Notes: generated by a model not told the origin, from the sequence alone. Counted from the stretch's first letter, positions 18,152 through 27,892 are shown. The stretch: 64,000 bases of DNA from NIOZ-UU13 sp035528395 (GCA_035528395.1 DATKYR010000119.1:1-64000); one strand, 5' to 3'. Program-made: numbers and translations.

Positions 18152-19177
18152 TTACCATTCAGCCAGCTCGCCGAGAAGCTCCTCGACCAGGTCTTTCATT
18201 GTCACGATACCGATGGGTCTTTCCCGGCCGGGACGTCCCCCCCTCGTAACTAAGACGATTTTCTGATTTTCCCTCTGCATAATATTTATCGCTTCTATCA
18301 CTGTAATATTAGCGTCGATTTTTCGGATTGGTTTAACAAACTTTGTTAAATCAGTGAATTGTTCTGACAAGCTTAAGGCCTCGTAGATACTTATAAAACC
18401 GATGATATGTCCGGGCTCTCCCTCTGTGACCAGCAGGCGGGTGTAGGCACATTCCTCCAATTTATTTAACAGAACCGTATTATCAGAATTAACATCAACC
18501 ATTTGAACATTGTTAATTGGTACCATCACAGACCTTATATTGATGTGTGAGATACTGACAAGGCGGTTTATAATGTCGGTCTGCACGGCACTGAGAATAC
18601 CCTCTTCGTGCGTATCCTGCAGAATAGCCTGGACCTGGTGTCTTTGTGCAGATGTTATTACCGTTTTCGAAGAAGAAGCCAGACCTGATAATCTCACGAA
18701 TAGACCCGATATGAATTTGAGCAGGGGTATGACACCGCACCAGCTTAAGACTTTGTGAAATGAGTATAAAAGCGGCGACAAATACGGCATAAGCGAATCT
18801 GAGCGATAAAAAAAGATATTTTTGGGAATTAGCTCTGAAAAAACAAATAGTGTCGGTGCGGTTAAAAGGGTTGCAAATAATTCAGCATTGTGTTCAGCCC
18901 CTGTCTTACTTAGAAATACATAAGTGAAGAAAGCATAAGTTATAAAGCTCGTAGTGAGATAGTGGGCAAGATTTGTGCCTATCAGCATTGATAGAAGCAG
19001 GCCGCTGCTGTCGTGCAGGCATCTGCTGAGTATGACGTATGATAATTTCTTTCGTTCAACTCCCAGTCGTAAGCGAAGCCGGCTGAGACGATACATACCT
19101 GTTTCAGAACCGGCGAACAAACCCGCCAGGATAATGAAGAACGCAATTGGTAATATTAATACTGTATTATTGAACAT
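18152..19177 (-). CDS. CNNM/CorC-type membrane protein (DUF21 + CBS), second of pair
   Basis: An approximately 341-residue protein of the HlyC/CorC (CNNM) family, linked to magnesium or other divalent cation efflux. The N-terminal half is a DUF21 membrane domain (LPIAFFIILAGLFAGSETGMYRLSRLRLRLG with the conserved SETG, and FVFSELIPKNIFF). The C-terminal half holds CBS-type nucleotide-binding repeats (RSVMVPINNVQMVDVN, TRLLVTEGEPGHIIGFISI, GIVTMKDLVEELLGE). It ends without the CorC_HlyC transporter-associated domain that its neighbour has. The ATG at 19177 was preferred over a TTG at 19195; either overlaps the upstream paralog's 3' end. The two paralogs were probably produced by tandem duplication and may form a heterodimer, which is inference. 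Confidence 0.85.
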   Translation of the reverse strand: MFNNTVLILPIAFFIILAGLFAGSETGMYRLSRLRLRLGVERKKLSYVILSRCLHDSSGLLLSMLIGTNLAHYLTTSFITYAFFTYVFLSKTGAEHNAELFATLLTAPTLFVFSELIPKNIFFYRSDSLMPYLSPLLYSFHKVLSWCGVIPLLKFISGLFVRLSGLASSSKTVITSAQRHQVQAILQDTHEEGILSAVQTDIINRLVSISHINIRSVMVPINNVQMVDVNSDNTVLLNKLEECAYTRLLVTEGEPGHIIGFISIYEALSLSEQFTDLTKFVKPIRKIDANITVIEAINIMQRENQKIVLVTRGGRPGRERPIGIVTMKDLVEELLGELAEW

Positions 19178-20423
19178 TTGTTTGGAACGGCTCAAGGATT
19201 AGTGTTAAGGTTTCTATTCTGCGCTTTTGCACTTTTTCGACGGTAAACTTCAAATTCTTCAAATGTGCGACGTCACCGCTTTTAGGTATTTTTCCGAGAA
19301 GGGCGGTCACCAAACCGCCGACTGTGGCGAAACGCGTCTCGGCCAAATCAATGCCGAACACTTCAGCCCAATCGTGAATGGCCAGATTACCTGCGAGGCG
19401 ATATTCAAAGGGCCCTGTTTGTTTGATTGGTTCTATGTGGCTTGCAGGTTCCATCTGGCCGAATAATTCTTCGGCAATATCCTCAAGCCGGACAGAACCG
19501 GCGATTCCACCGTATTCATCCACGACTATTGCCGTATCGGTTTGACTTCTGCGGAAAAATTCAAGCAGAGATTCGACTGTCTTTTGTTCCGGGACAAAAT
19601 GAACCTGTTGAACGATTTTGTCTAATGACACGCCCGGTTTAAGCAAAAGCTGTCGAAGGTGTATCAGTCCGACTATATTGTCTATTGTCCGGCTGTATAC
19701 AGGCAGCTTTGTAAGGTGATTATCCTGCATCTTCGCGCGTGCTGTTTGCGGCGAATCTGTAACGGAACAGGCGAACATATCCACCCGCGGCCGCATAACG
19801 TGACGGACTTTGAGAAAGCCCATCTCGATAACTTCCGTCAGGAGTTTGTTTTCATCGGCGCTAATCAATCCCTGTTTTCGCGTTGTATCGATCAAAGATT
19901 TAAATTCGCCAACTGTTATTGGTTTGGGACTTCTGACCGGCCCCAAAAACAACCGAAGAATCGGTTCTAATATGAAAAATTTGAACACAAACTCAAGTGG
20001 CGTAAAAATTTTAAGGCACAAAAAAGCAGGAAGAGCAGCAGCGATACTCACAGACTTTGAATTTGCGTAGGCTATGGATTTTGGCAGTATTTCCCCTACC
20101 AGCACAAGAGCGGCGAAACTCAATACAGCGATAATAGCTGCGAATATCAGGCTTCCCTGTTCTTTGACTCGCATTATCAGGATACTGGAGACGGCGTAAA
20201 ACAGAACGTTGACCGTCATATTTCCGAATAATAAGCTGTCAAGCAAATGTCCCGGTTTGTTAAGAAGACTTGCAGCAAGCTTTTGAACCTTGTGTTTGGA
20301 ACCGTTCATCAGCTTTAATTGTCTGCGTGACAGATTAAAGAAGGCGGTTTCGGCTCCTGAAAAAAAAGCTGAACCGACAAGAAGCAGTAACATAAAAATA
20401 ATTTGGTAAACCTGAGCCGCCAT
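19167..20423 (-). CDS. CNNM/CorC-type membrane protein (DUF21 + CBS + CorC_HlyC), first of pair
   Basis: A 418-residue full-length member of the HlyC/CorC family. It has a DUF21 domain (VGSAFFSGAETAFFNLSRRQL, LVGEILPKSIAYANSKSVS), a CBS pair (MRPRVDMFACSVTD, LTKLPVYSRTIDNIVGLIHL, DTAIVVDEYGGIAGSVRLEDI) and a C-terminal CorC_HlyC domain (AGNLAIHDWAEVFGID through VATVGGLVTALLGKIP-like text). Family members are tied to Mg2+/Co2+ homeostasis. Its ATG lies inside the stop region of the kinase gene (ATGA overlap), so kinase, this gene and the second CNNM gene form one translationally coupled operon. Confidence 0.88.
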   Translation of the reverse strand: MAAQVYQIIFMLLLLVGSAFFSGAETAFFNLSRRQLKLMNGSKHKVQKLAASLLNKPGHLLDSLLFGNMTVNVLFYAVSSILIMRVKEQGSLIFAAIIAVLSFAALVLVGEILPKSIAYANSKSVSIAAALPAFLCLKIFTPLEFVFKFFILEPILRLFLGPVRSPKPITVGEFKSLIDTTRKQGLISADENKLLTEVIEMGFLKVRHVMRPRVDMFACSVTDSPQTARAKMQDNHLTKLPVYSRTIDNIVGLIHLRQLLLKPGVSLDKIVQQVHFVPEQKTVESLLEFFRRSQTDTAIVVDEYGGIAGSVRLEDIAEELFGQMEPASHIEPIKQTGPFEYRLAGNLAIHDWAEVFGIDLAETRFATVGGLVTALLGKIPKSGDVAHLKNLKFTVEKVQKRRIETLTLILEPFQTNVQ

Positions 20424-21214
20424 CAGCTATTACCTGACTGTGGTTTTGGCAGGGTCATCTTGAATTTGCTTCCCTTGGCGGGTTTGGATTCGACCGAAAT
20501 CAAACCCTCGTGTTCGGCTATTATCTTTTTGCAGAAAGCCAGACCAAGTCCGGCCCCTGAATACTTGGACGACGAGCTCTTATTTGTTTTTGTTGTGAAG
20601 AACGAGTCGAAAATATTATTCAAATCGGCTGGTTCAATTCCCTCGCCGGTGTCGGTAACTTCTATCTCAACCATATCACTTTTCTCTGTTGCCTTGACGG
20701 TCAAAATACCGCCTCGCGGCAGCATCGCATCACGGGCGTTAAGAATCAAATTCATTAAAACCTGTTGAATCTGGACCGGCACCCCCCAGACCGTTAAGTC
20801 TTCAGGAATACAGGTTTCTACGGTTATCCCGTCCTTCGCAAAATCCCGGCAAAGACAGGTAAAAATCTCCTCGACCAAAGTAAGTAATCGAGAATTTTTC
20901 TTTTCCTGCGTTCGGCCGTTTGCCAACGCGAGCATACTTTCCATAATTTTTGAGGCACGCTCACAACTTCGGACAGTTTTTTGAAGTGCTTTTTCAACGA
21001 AATCCCTATCGTCAGGGTTCTCCAGAGCAACAGCCGCATAACTCCTCAATGGTGTGAGCAGATTGTTGATTTCGTGGGCTATCATGTAGCTGGCTGTACC
21101 CATGTTAGCAAGGTGCTGGAGTTGAGCAAGCTGGGATTTTAAGGCGTCGTTATCCTGCTGCTGATTTTCCAGACGTTTGTGTAAAGAAAAGCGTTTTTGC
21201 GTAATACTTGCCAA
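20423..21214 (-). CDS. Sensor-less histidine kinase
   Basis: A 263-residue soluble kinase. After a short coiled coil (residues about 12-35) the HisKA box has the phospho-acceptor His47 in AHEINNLLTPL. The ATPase domain carries the N box (QVLMNLILNARDAM), the G1 box (DTGEGI), the F box (FDSFFTTK) and the G2 box (GAGLGLAFCKKI). It has no membrane segment or PAS/GAF domain, so signal input must come from a partner. The start is a TTG at 21214, supported by AGGAG seven bases upstream. No adjacent response regulator is in the same operon; the nearest is at 25340 on the other strand. Co-transcription with two CNNM genes suggests a link to ion transport or envelope state (inference). Confidence 0.85.
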   Translation of the reverse strand: MASITQKRFSLHKRLENQQQDNDALKSQLAQLQHLANMGTASYMIAHEINNLLTPLRSYAAVALENPDDRDFVEKALQKTVRSCERASKIMESMLALANGRTQEKKNSRLLTLVEEIFTCLCRDFAKDGITVETCIPEDLTVWGVPVQIQQVLMNLILNARDAMLPRGGILTVKATEKSDMVEIEVTDTGEGIEPADLNNIFDSFFTTKTNKSSSSKYSGAGLGLAFCKKIIAEHEGLISVESKPAKGSKFKMTLPKPQSGNS

Positions 21215-21354
21215 TTGTCTGCTCCTGCTATAAAATTCAGCCGTTAGTGGTTATTATTAATAGGAAACTCTTGACTTACAAGTATCTATATCGACTTTTA
21301 ATGCGTTTTTTCTTGAACCACGAAATACGATATACTAAATACGATATACGAAAA

Positions 21355-21621
21355 ATGAACGAACAGAGGATTTTAGAAGAGCTTTTAGCACTTTTGGAAG
21401 CAAACGGCGTTACAATCCGTGATGAGCCGCTTGGTGGAAGCGGCGGGGGGCTTTGCACTATAAAAGGGCAGCATATTTTCTTTGTGGATACCCAGGCCCC
21501 CTCGGCTGTAGTGGCAGCAATTTGTGCCGAGGTGGTGCCGAAAGTGGCGGATATTGAGCAGGTATATATCAAACCGGAAGTCCGCCAATTTATCGAAAAT
21601 CACAACAATCAAATTATCTGA
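21355..21621 (+). CDS. Small conserved-looking protein of unknown function
   Basis: An 88-residue protein starting MNEQRILEELLALLEANGVTIRDE, with a glycine-rich turn (GGSGGGLC) and a beta-alpha pattern (FFVDTQAPSAVVAAICAEVV). The ORF runs up to 21208, but the preceding part is encoded by a tacgatata-type repeat. The ATG at 21355 is therefore the credible start, though no clear ribosome site precedes it. It is 14 bases before the sialidase gene and probably in the same transcript. I do not recognise a family with certainty. Confidence 0.6.
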   Translation: MNEQRILEELLALLEANGVTIRDEPLGGSGGGLCTIKGQHIFFVDTQAPSAVVAAICAEVVPKVADIEQVYIKPEVRQFIENHNNQII

Positions 21622-21635
21622 AAGGTGGTGTAACC

Positions 21636-24600
21636 TTGAAAAGAATATGGCTGGCGATATTTCTGCTCTTTATGGCCGGGCTGCTCCACGATTCAAAGGC
21701 GGCAGCAAAGTCATCCTCTGCGAATACGGCGGAGAAATTTGCAAATTCGGTCGGTATGAAGTTTGTCCGCATAGAACCAGGCTCTTTTCTGATGGGGCAA
21801 AAAGATGGCGGCGATTGGGACGAAAAGCCTGTGCACAGGGTTACAATCACCAAACCTTTTTGGATGTCCGTGACTGAAGTTACCAATGCTCAGTATGAGC
21901 AGTTCGACACCGAGCACAAAAGGCTTCGTGGGAAACTCGGCTTCTCCAAACAGGATGACGAGGCGGTCGTTTTTGTGAGCTGGCACGATGCGGTCAAATT
22001 CTGCGAATGGCTCTCGAAAAAGGAAGACAAACTCTATCGTCTGCCGACTGAAGCCGAGTGGGAGTATGCCTGCCGTGCCGGCACTACCACTGCCTACCAC
22101 ACTGGTAATAAACTGCCCGGGGAGTTTCACAAGAATGCTCGGATAAGCTGGTTCCCCGACCCGGCACGCCGCCGCAAAGGCGCTGAGCCGGTGTCGCTTA
22201 CGGTCGGTCGGACGATGCCGAATTCGTGGGGTCTTTTCGACATGCACGGCAATGTAGAAGAATGGTGTAGTGATTGGTACGGACCATACAGCCGGGATGC
22301 CCAGACAGACCCCGTGGGTTTTGGATCCGGCGATTTCAAGGTTACCCGCGGCGGCAGTCACAGCACTGAGATTTTATTCATCCGCTCAGCCAACCGGCTT
22401 GCCACACTGCCGGATAATAAGAGCTGGCTGATAGGCTTCCGAGTGGTCCAAGGCCCGATGCCGGCCACAAAGCCGCTTACCGTCCCTTCGCCACCCTTGA
22501 ACCAGCAAAATATAAAGCAGCAGATTCCTGACGACTTACACAAAGGCCCGGACCCGGACAAACCGTACTTCAAAGGCCCAATCGAATATGTCAAAATACC
22601 TCCGGGTTCTAACGGCCCTATGTACTCCGAGCACAACCACGACCCGGCGTTGGTTGATTGTCCTAACGGCGACCTCTTAGCTATATGGTATTCGTGCCGG
22701 GATGAGCCTGGCCGCGAGTTAGCCATCCTGGCTAGTCGATTACGATATGGTACCGAAGATTGGGAGCCGGCCTCGGCCTTCTGGGATGCACCGGACCGCA
22801 ACGACCATGCTCCTGCTTTTTGGTTTGACGGCCGAGATACCATTTATCACTTCAACGGCCTCTCGGCAGCAGCCACATGGGGCAATCTCGCCACGGTTAT
22901 GAGAATTTCAACTGACAGTGGGGCCACATGGTCGAAGGCACGGCTCATCAATCCGGAGCACGGCCTTCGTCACATGCCTGTCGAATCGGTATTTCAGACA
23001 CGAGAGGGTTTTATCGTTTTACCTTGTGATGCGGTAACCGGCGGCAATGGCGGAACGGCTGTGCACATCAGTCGCGATGGTGGCAGTACGTGGATTGACC
23101 ACGGCGCCGGAAAGCCAAATCCGAGCTTTGCGTCGGGTTCAACCGGAGCGTGGATAGCCGGTATTCACGCTGGTGTAACGCAGCTTAAAGATGGCAGTTT
23201 AATGGCCTTCGGCCGCAGCAACAATATCAATGGTCGTATGCCGATGAGTATCTCAGTAGATATGGGGCGCACCTGGACTTATTCGGCCAGTGAATTCCAG
23301 CCAATCGGCAGTGGACAACGATTGATTCTCAGGCGATTACACGAAGACCCCATTTTATTTGTGAGCTTTGCCGACCGCAGAAAAGGTATGGATATCCCCG
23401 ATGCCGCCGGCAACCAACGTCTTGTGTACGGAATGTTCGCGGCCCTTTCTTTTGACGAGGGCAAAACCTGGCCTTGCAAGCGCCTTCTAACGGCAGGGGG
23501 GCCGGCCAGAAAACTTGACGGCGGAGGCAATACCGGCCCATTTACAATGGACGAAACCCACGCCGAACCCAGAGGGTATCTGGCCGCTACTCAAACGCCG
23601 AACGGGCTTATTCATCTTATCAGCAGTAAGCAATACTACGTTTTTAATCTGGCCTGGCTCAAACAGCTCACACCAACTGCGGTGACAGAGAAACCACAGA
23701 CACCGGACTATTCGTCCGTCCCCGGTGTTGTTATTGACCACAGCCCGGCTGCAACCGGAAAGTACTTAGGTTCACCAAGTCTGGCTGTTTTGCCCAACGG
23801 TCATTACGTAGCTTCGCATGATTTTTTCGGGCCGAAAACAAAAGAAGATCATACTGCTATATTTTGTTCCAAAAATGCTGGAAAAACATGGGAGAAATTA
23901 ACTGTTTTTAAAGGTCAGTACTGGTCAACACTTTTTGTACACAAAGGGGCACTTTATATTATCGGCACAAGCACTCATAACGGCTATGTCGTTATCCGCC
24001 GGTCCACGGACGGAGGTCTGACATGGACAACGCCGAAAGACCGGAACACAGGACTGTTGATTGCACAAGGCGAGTATCATTGCGCCCCCGTCCCGGTTGT
24101 GGTACATAACGGACGAATCTGGCGGGCGATGGAAGACAGGTATCCCCCCAAAGGGTGGGGAAGCAATCTCCGGTCTTTTGTTATGTCGGCTCCAATCGAT
24201 GCAGATTTGTTGAAAGCGGACAGTTGGACGATGAGCAACCGTCTTAGCTTTGACCAGCAATGGCCCGGAAAAGCCTGGCTGGAGGGCAATATTGTCATCA
24301 CACCGCAAAATAAGCTCGTAAATATTTTGCGGGTAGAATGTGAAGACGCGGAAATAGCCGCCATTGTCCGCATTTCTGATGATGGTAAGTCGGTCTCCTT
24401 TGATCCTGAGAAAGACTTTATCGATTTCTTCGGCGGCTCGAACAAATTTACCATTCGTTACGACAGGTTGACCAAACGTTATTGGTCACTCGTCAATAAA
24501 CAAAAAAATCCCAGGGCCTACCGTAACATCCTAACGCTGGTATCTTCCGGGGATTTGAGAAACTGGAAGGTCGAATCTATTATTCTCCGCCATCATGACA

Positions 24601-24806
24601 GCGAAAAGCATGCTTTTCAATATATAGACTGGCTCTTCGAAGGTAATGATATCATTGCCGTTTCCCGAACTGCTTACGATGATGGCCTGGGTGGTGCCCA
24701 TACGGCCCATGATGCAAACTATATAACCTTTCATCGAATTCGCAATTTCCGTGAGCTTACACATGAGGACTCGCCTGTAAAAAGGAGTAACAAAAATGGC
24801 AGTTAA
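21636..24806 (+). CDS. Secreted SUMF1-like domain fused to a sialidase-like beta-propeller
   Basis: A 1056-residue exported protein. Signal peptide about residues 1-23. Residues about 35-275 are a formylglycine-generating-enzyme/SUMF1-like domain (FVRIEPGSFLMG, RLPTEAEWEYACRAGT, WGLFDMHGNVEEWCSDWYG, VTRGGS). The paired active-site cysteines expected just after RGGS are absent (RGGSHSTEILFIRSANR), so it is unlikely to oxidise sulfatases and may bind ligands instead. Residues about 310-690 and 700-1040 are two exo-alpha-sialidase-type propeller blocks with Asp-box-like motifs (STDSGATWSKA, SRDGGSTWIDHG, STDGGLTWTTP). The start is a TTG at 21636 with AGGTGG upstream. Probably degrades or binds sialylated or other acidic glycans; the activity is not proven. 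Confidence 0.8.
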   Translation: MKRIWLAIFLLFMAGLLHDSKAAAKSSSANTAEKFANSVGMKFVRIEPGSFLMGQKDGGDWDEKPVHRVTITKPFWMSVTEVTNAQYEQFDTEHKRLRGKLGFSKQDDEAVVFVSWHDAVKFCEWLSKKEDKLYRLPTEAEWEYACRAGTTTAYHTGNKLPGEFHKNARISWFPDPARRRKGAEPVSLTVGRTMPNSWGLFDMHGNVEEWCSDWYGPYSRDAQTDPVGFGSGDFKVTRGGSHSTEILFIRSANRLATLPDNKSWLIGFRVVQGPMPATKPLTVPSPPLNQQNIKQQIPDDLHKGPDPDKPYFKGPIEYVKIPPGSNGPMYSEHNHDPALVDCPNGDLLAIWYSCRDEPGRELAILASRLRYGTEDWEPASAFWDAPDRNDHAPAFWFDGRDTIYHFNGLSAAATWGNLATVMRISTDSGATWSKARLINPEHGLRHMPVESVFQTREGFIVLPCDAVTGGNGGTAVHISRDGGSTWIDHGAGKPNPSFASGSTGAWIAGIHAGVTQLKDGSLMAFGRSNNINGRMPMSISVDMGRTWTYSASEFQPIGSGQRLILRRLHEDPILFVSFADRRKGMDIPDAAGNQRLVYGMFAALSFDEGKTWPCKRLLTAGGPARKLDGGGNTGPFTMDETHAEPRGYLAATQTPNGLIHLISSKQYYVFNLAWLKQLTPTAVTEKPQTPDYSSVPGVVIDHSPAATGKYLGSPSLAVLPNGHYVASHDFFGPKTKEDHTAIFCSKNAGKTWEKLTVFKGQYWSTLFVHKGALYIIGTSTHNGYVVIRRSTDGGLTWTTPKDRNTGLLIAQGEYHCAPVPVVVHNGRIWRAMEDRYPPKGWGSNLRSFVMSAPIDADLLKADSWTMSNRLSFDQQWPGKAWLEGNIVITPQNKLVNILRVECEDAEIAAIVRISDDGKSVSFDPEKDFIDFFGGSNKFTIRYDRLTKRYWSLVNKQKNPRAYRNILTLVSSGDLRNWKVESIILRHHDSEKHAFQYIDWLFEGNDIIAVSRTAYDDGLGGAHTAHDANYITFHRIRNFRELTHEDSPVKRSNKNGS

Positions 24807-25311
24807 AAAGGTAGCTATTATGGTTGACGAGATGTATCAGGTTCTTGAGGTCTGGTACCCTTACTATCGCCTCAAAGAAGCCGGCCTGGAGGTTAATTTC
24901 GTTGCTGCCGAGGTAAAAAAGGAATATCATTCAAAAGAGGGCTATCCCTGTGTCTCGGAAATTGCGGCCGGAGAAGCTGATGCCGGCGATTATGATTGTA
25001 TGGTGGTGCCGGGCGGGTTCGCTCCGGATTTTATGCGAAGAAACGCTGATGTCATAAAGTTTGCAAATGATATGGTAAATGCCGGCAGGGTTATAGCGGC
25101 TATCTGTCATGGCGGATGGCTGTTGTGCAGCACGCCGGTTTACAAGGGCAAAAAGGCAACCTGTTTTATGGCTATTAAAGATGATATTATAAACGCCGGC
25201 GCCGAGTATATAGATGCCGAGTGCGTTGTCGATGGAAATTTGATTACATCACGCAAACCGGATGATTTACCGGCCTTTTGCACAGCTATCTTAAAAGCTC
25301 TCGGAAAATAA
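24796..25311 (+). CDS. DJ-1/PfpI family protein
   Basis: A 171-residue class I glutamine-amidotransferase-like protein. The nucleophile elbow AICHGGW puts the reactive cysteine at residue 104 with His105 beside it, as in PfpI-type proteins, and the VVPGGFAPD loop precedes it. Members act as glyoxalases, deglycases or proteases, but the exact activity cannot be told from sequence. The start lies 11 bases inside the end of the sialidase gene, with AAAAGGAG upstream, so the two are co-translated. Confidence 0.88.
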   Translation: MAVKKVAIMVDEMYQVLEVWYPYYRLKEAGLEVNFVAAEVKKEYHSKEGYPCVSEIAAGEADAGDYDCMVVPGGFAPDFMRRNADVIKFANDMVNAGRVIAAICHGGWLLCSTPVYKGKKATCFMAIKDDIINAGAEYIDAECVVDGNLITSRKPDDLPAFCTAILKALGK

Positions 25312-25339
25312 TGAGTAAGCGAATAGGAGCAATTTTCTT

Positions 25340-25822
25340 ATGAAGCGGACAAAAACTGAGAATGAGCGGGAAAAGACCCCTATGGTACTCGTGGTTGATG
25401 ACAATCAGCAGAATCTTGAACTCTTGCAGGCGTATCTTGAGGATGTGGATTGTCAGACAGTCCCGGCACGCGATGGGCTCGCGGCGCTGGAGATTATAGC
25501 CAAGAACCCCCCTGATTTGATTTTACTGGATGTGATGATGCCGAAAATGAGCGGCTTTGAGGTCTGCAAAAGAATAAAAAACGACCCCAAAACCTCTGAT
25601 ATTCCTGTCATAATGGTAACCGCACTTAATGAATTTGGCGATATTGAACGGGCCATTGATTCGGGCACCGATGATTTTCTAAGTAAACCGGTGAACAAGC
25701 TCGAACTTTTAACACGAATTAAAACTATGCTGAAATTAAAACACTTAAGCGACAAACTTGAGCGCACTTTGGCATATTTGAGCGAGATAGAAAAACAGGC
25801 ACAAATGGCAAAGTCCGATTAG
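25340..25822 (+). CDS. Response regulator (receiver domain with C-terminal helix)
   Basis: A 160-residue stand-alone receiver. Conserved residues are the acidic pair D20-D21 (VVDDN), phospho-acceptor D64 (LLDVMMP), T94 (MVTA) and K116 (SKPV). After residue 125 there is only a helical tail (LSDKLERTLAYLSEIEKQ) and no DNA-binding or enzymatic output domain. It resembles PleD/DivK-type receivers. It follows the DJ-1 gene after a short gap. It may serve the orphan kinase at 20423..21214, which is transcribed the other way 4 kb away; this pairing is a guess. Confidence 0.9.
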   Translation: MKRTKTENEREKTPMVLVVDDNQQNLELLQAYLEDVDCQTVPARDGLAALEIIAKNPPDLILLDVMMPKMSGFEVCKRIKNDPKTSDIPVIMVTALNEFGDIERAIDSGTDDFLSKPVNKLELLTRIKTMLKLKHLSDKLERTLAYLSEIEKQAQMAKSD

Positions 25823-25901
25823 GAATTGTACTTAAAGGCCTTACTATAACGAGCCGCCATTGCCATTATTGGGCTTTGTGCTATTAATAAAATATAAGGT
25901 G

Positions 25902-25933
25902 ACACCCCCCCAACTTGTTTGAGGGGTGTTTTT
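25902..25933 (+). terminator. Rho-independent terminator after the response regulator
   Basis: The stem ACACCCC (25902-25908) pairs with GGGGTGT (25923-25929), followed by TTTT. It lies about 80 bases past the response regulator stop. The rest of the 25823-26272 gap shows a short GTCGA/TCGAC hairpin near 26135 but nothing else I can name. Confidence 0.75.
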
Positions 25934-26272
25934 GTGTTAATAGTGAAATTTGGATTGCGGTAACAGCCGTCTTATAGGCCAATCTCCTGAAAGCAGGGGG
26001 GTAAAAAACCCGATAACCGCCTTCTAAAATCCTAACAATCCGCACATCACACACAATCGCCACAACGAAAAGACAAAATTAAAAATCAGCCAATGAAAAA
26101 CCAAAAAATGGCTTAATCCACTTACGCCTATTGTCGATACTTTAGTCGACGCATTCTGGTAATCTTGTGAAAAAGTGCTGGTCGGTAATCACACAAGGAA
26201 GCGGCAATAATAGCAGGGCGACAGGGTCCAGAGTGTAAATCAAGAATCAAATTTGGCTCCGAGGGAGGGTGT

Positions 26273-27892
26273 ATGAGTCAGTTACTGGAAATTCTTGGTA
26301 GGGCGATAACCATCGATATTGCCGATTTGATATGGCATTGGTTAAATGCAGCCAAACTTCCGAAAGACGACAGCCAATCTGCCCGATACAGTCAGCTAAA
26401 CAAAGCCATTGAGCTAATTGGTGTTAAGAAGCTCGATGCCGCCGCTGAGCAGATGAGGATGTATCTGTTTGAAAATCCTTCCTGTACATACGGACGCCTT
26501 GCAGCGGCTGACATTTGTCTGTATAATAACCATCTGCAGGAGGCAATCAAAGAGCTAAACTCGGTTTATCTCCGCGAGCCGACTAATACAATGGCCCTTT
26601 ATGCCCTCGGCTATTGTTATGAACGACTCGGCAAAGAGTCTCAGGCTATCGAATTCTATCAGGACTGCCTGAAGTTCAAAAGCTATTTACAGCTTCCCGC
26701 CCAGCGAATGGCTGCCATTTACTTCAAAAATGGCCAGCTCGAAAAAACCATAGAGCAATATGAGATATTGAAAAATGAATACCCTGACGACATATCAACA
26801 CTTGTAACGCTTGGGCATCTGTATATTGCCACCACCAGATATATGCAGGCTATCGAAACGTTTAACACCGCCATCTTAATACATCCGGACAACTTCCACA
26901 ATCAGGATGATATAGACCAGCTTATTGTCGAGGGCCAATTCCAGGAGGCATTGGAGCTGCTTGAGGATTTGTTGCAGGCACAATCCAACAGGGCCGATTT
27001 GCTTATGAAGCATGCCGATGTCCTTCGTGTGCTGGGTGCTTGCGATGATGCTATTTTGCAATACGAAGAGGCTCTCCGTATCTGTCCGGATTTCCTCGAG
27101 GCCACTATAAAGCTCGGTACACAATATTTGCAGCTGCACCAGGTACGGCTTGCCGCACAACAATTTAACAAGGCCGTTGAGATAAACGACAAAATAGTTG
27201 ATGCGTACATCGGCCTGGCAACTTCCCAAAAATTAGCCGGCAACCTCTCGGACGCCTTCGGGACATTATCACTCGCAGCGTCGATTCAGCCAAACAGCTC
27301 ACTGTTATTCGCCGAGACTGCTGCTTTGCGATTCCAGGACGGCCTTAACAAGAATTTGCCCTTTGATAATGAATATAATAATGTACTGGAAGACCCCATA
27401 AACCTTACTAAAGCTGTAATTGACGCACATTGTCAACAAATTACCCATCGCCCGCAAAATCCGGATTTGCATTATAGACTTGGTGTGCTTATGACCAGCA
27501 TAGGAAGGTTAACCGAAGCTATTCAATCATTCCAAACGGTCCTGGAGATAAATCCCGATTATAATAGAGCCAGAAGCAAATTGGCCATCTGTCTGTTTGA
27601 AATAAACCAAAAAGCCAAAGCCCTCGAACATCTGTCCGGTCCTGTCCGTCTCGATAAAGATACACTTGAGCTACACTACAAGACGGCCTTGCTTTATTGT
27701 GATAAGGTAAAGTTCGCATCGTCTCTTATGAACCTTGAGCGTCACTTAGAGAATAATTTCGCCCGTCCGGATGCTGCGGTGAACATCTCAATAGTCCTCC
27801 AGAACTTAGGCCTGTTGGACAGGGTAACTACTATGTGGGACAATCTCTCAGATACCGCCGACCAGGCGATTAACGCCGATTATCCGCTCTAA
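26273..27892 (+). CDS. TPR-repeat protein
   Basis: A 539-residue cytoplasmic protein made almost entirely of tetratricopeptide repeats. Typical units are LYALGYCYERLGKESQAIEFYQDCL, ILKNEYPDDISTLVTLGHLYIAT and LGVLMTSIGRLTEAIQSFQTVLEINPDYNRARSKLA (partly quoted). No signal peptide, membrane helix or enzymatic domain is present. TPR solenoids mediate protein-protein contacts, and the partner is not evident. The ATG has a strong GGGAGGG site. The gene stands alone after the terminator at 25902 and is followed by an 823-base gene-poor gap. Confidence 0.85.
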   Translation: MSQLLEILGRAITIDIADLIWHWLNAAKLPKDDSQSARYSQLNKAIELIGVKKLDAAAEQMRMYLFENPSCTYGRLAAADICLYNNHLQEAIKELNSVYLREPTNTMALYALGYCYERLGKESQAIEFYQDCLKFKSYLQLPAQRMAAIYFKNGQLEKTIEQYEILKNEYPDDISTLVTLGHLYIATTRYMQAIETFNTAILIHPDNFHNQDDIDQLIVEGQFQEALELLEDLLQAQSNRADLLMKHADVLRVLGACDDAILQYEEALRICPDFLEATIKLGTQYLQLHQVRLAAQQFNKAVEINDKIVDAYIGLATSQKLAGNLSDAFGTLSLAASIQPNSSLLFAETAALRFQDGLNKNLPFDNEYNNVLEDPINLTKAVIDAHCQQITHRPQNPDLHYRLGVLMTSIGRLTEAIQSFQTVLEINPDYNRARSKLAICLFEINQKAKALEHLSGPVRLDKDTLELHYKTALLYCDKVKFASSLMNLERHLENNFARPDAAVNISIVLQNLGLLDRVTTMWDNLSDTADQAINADYPL

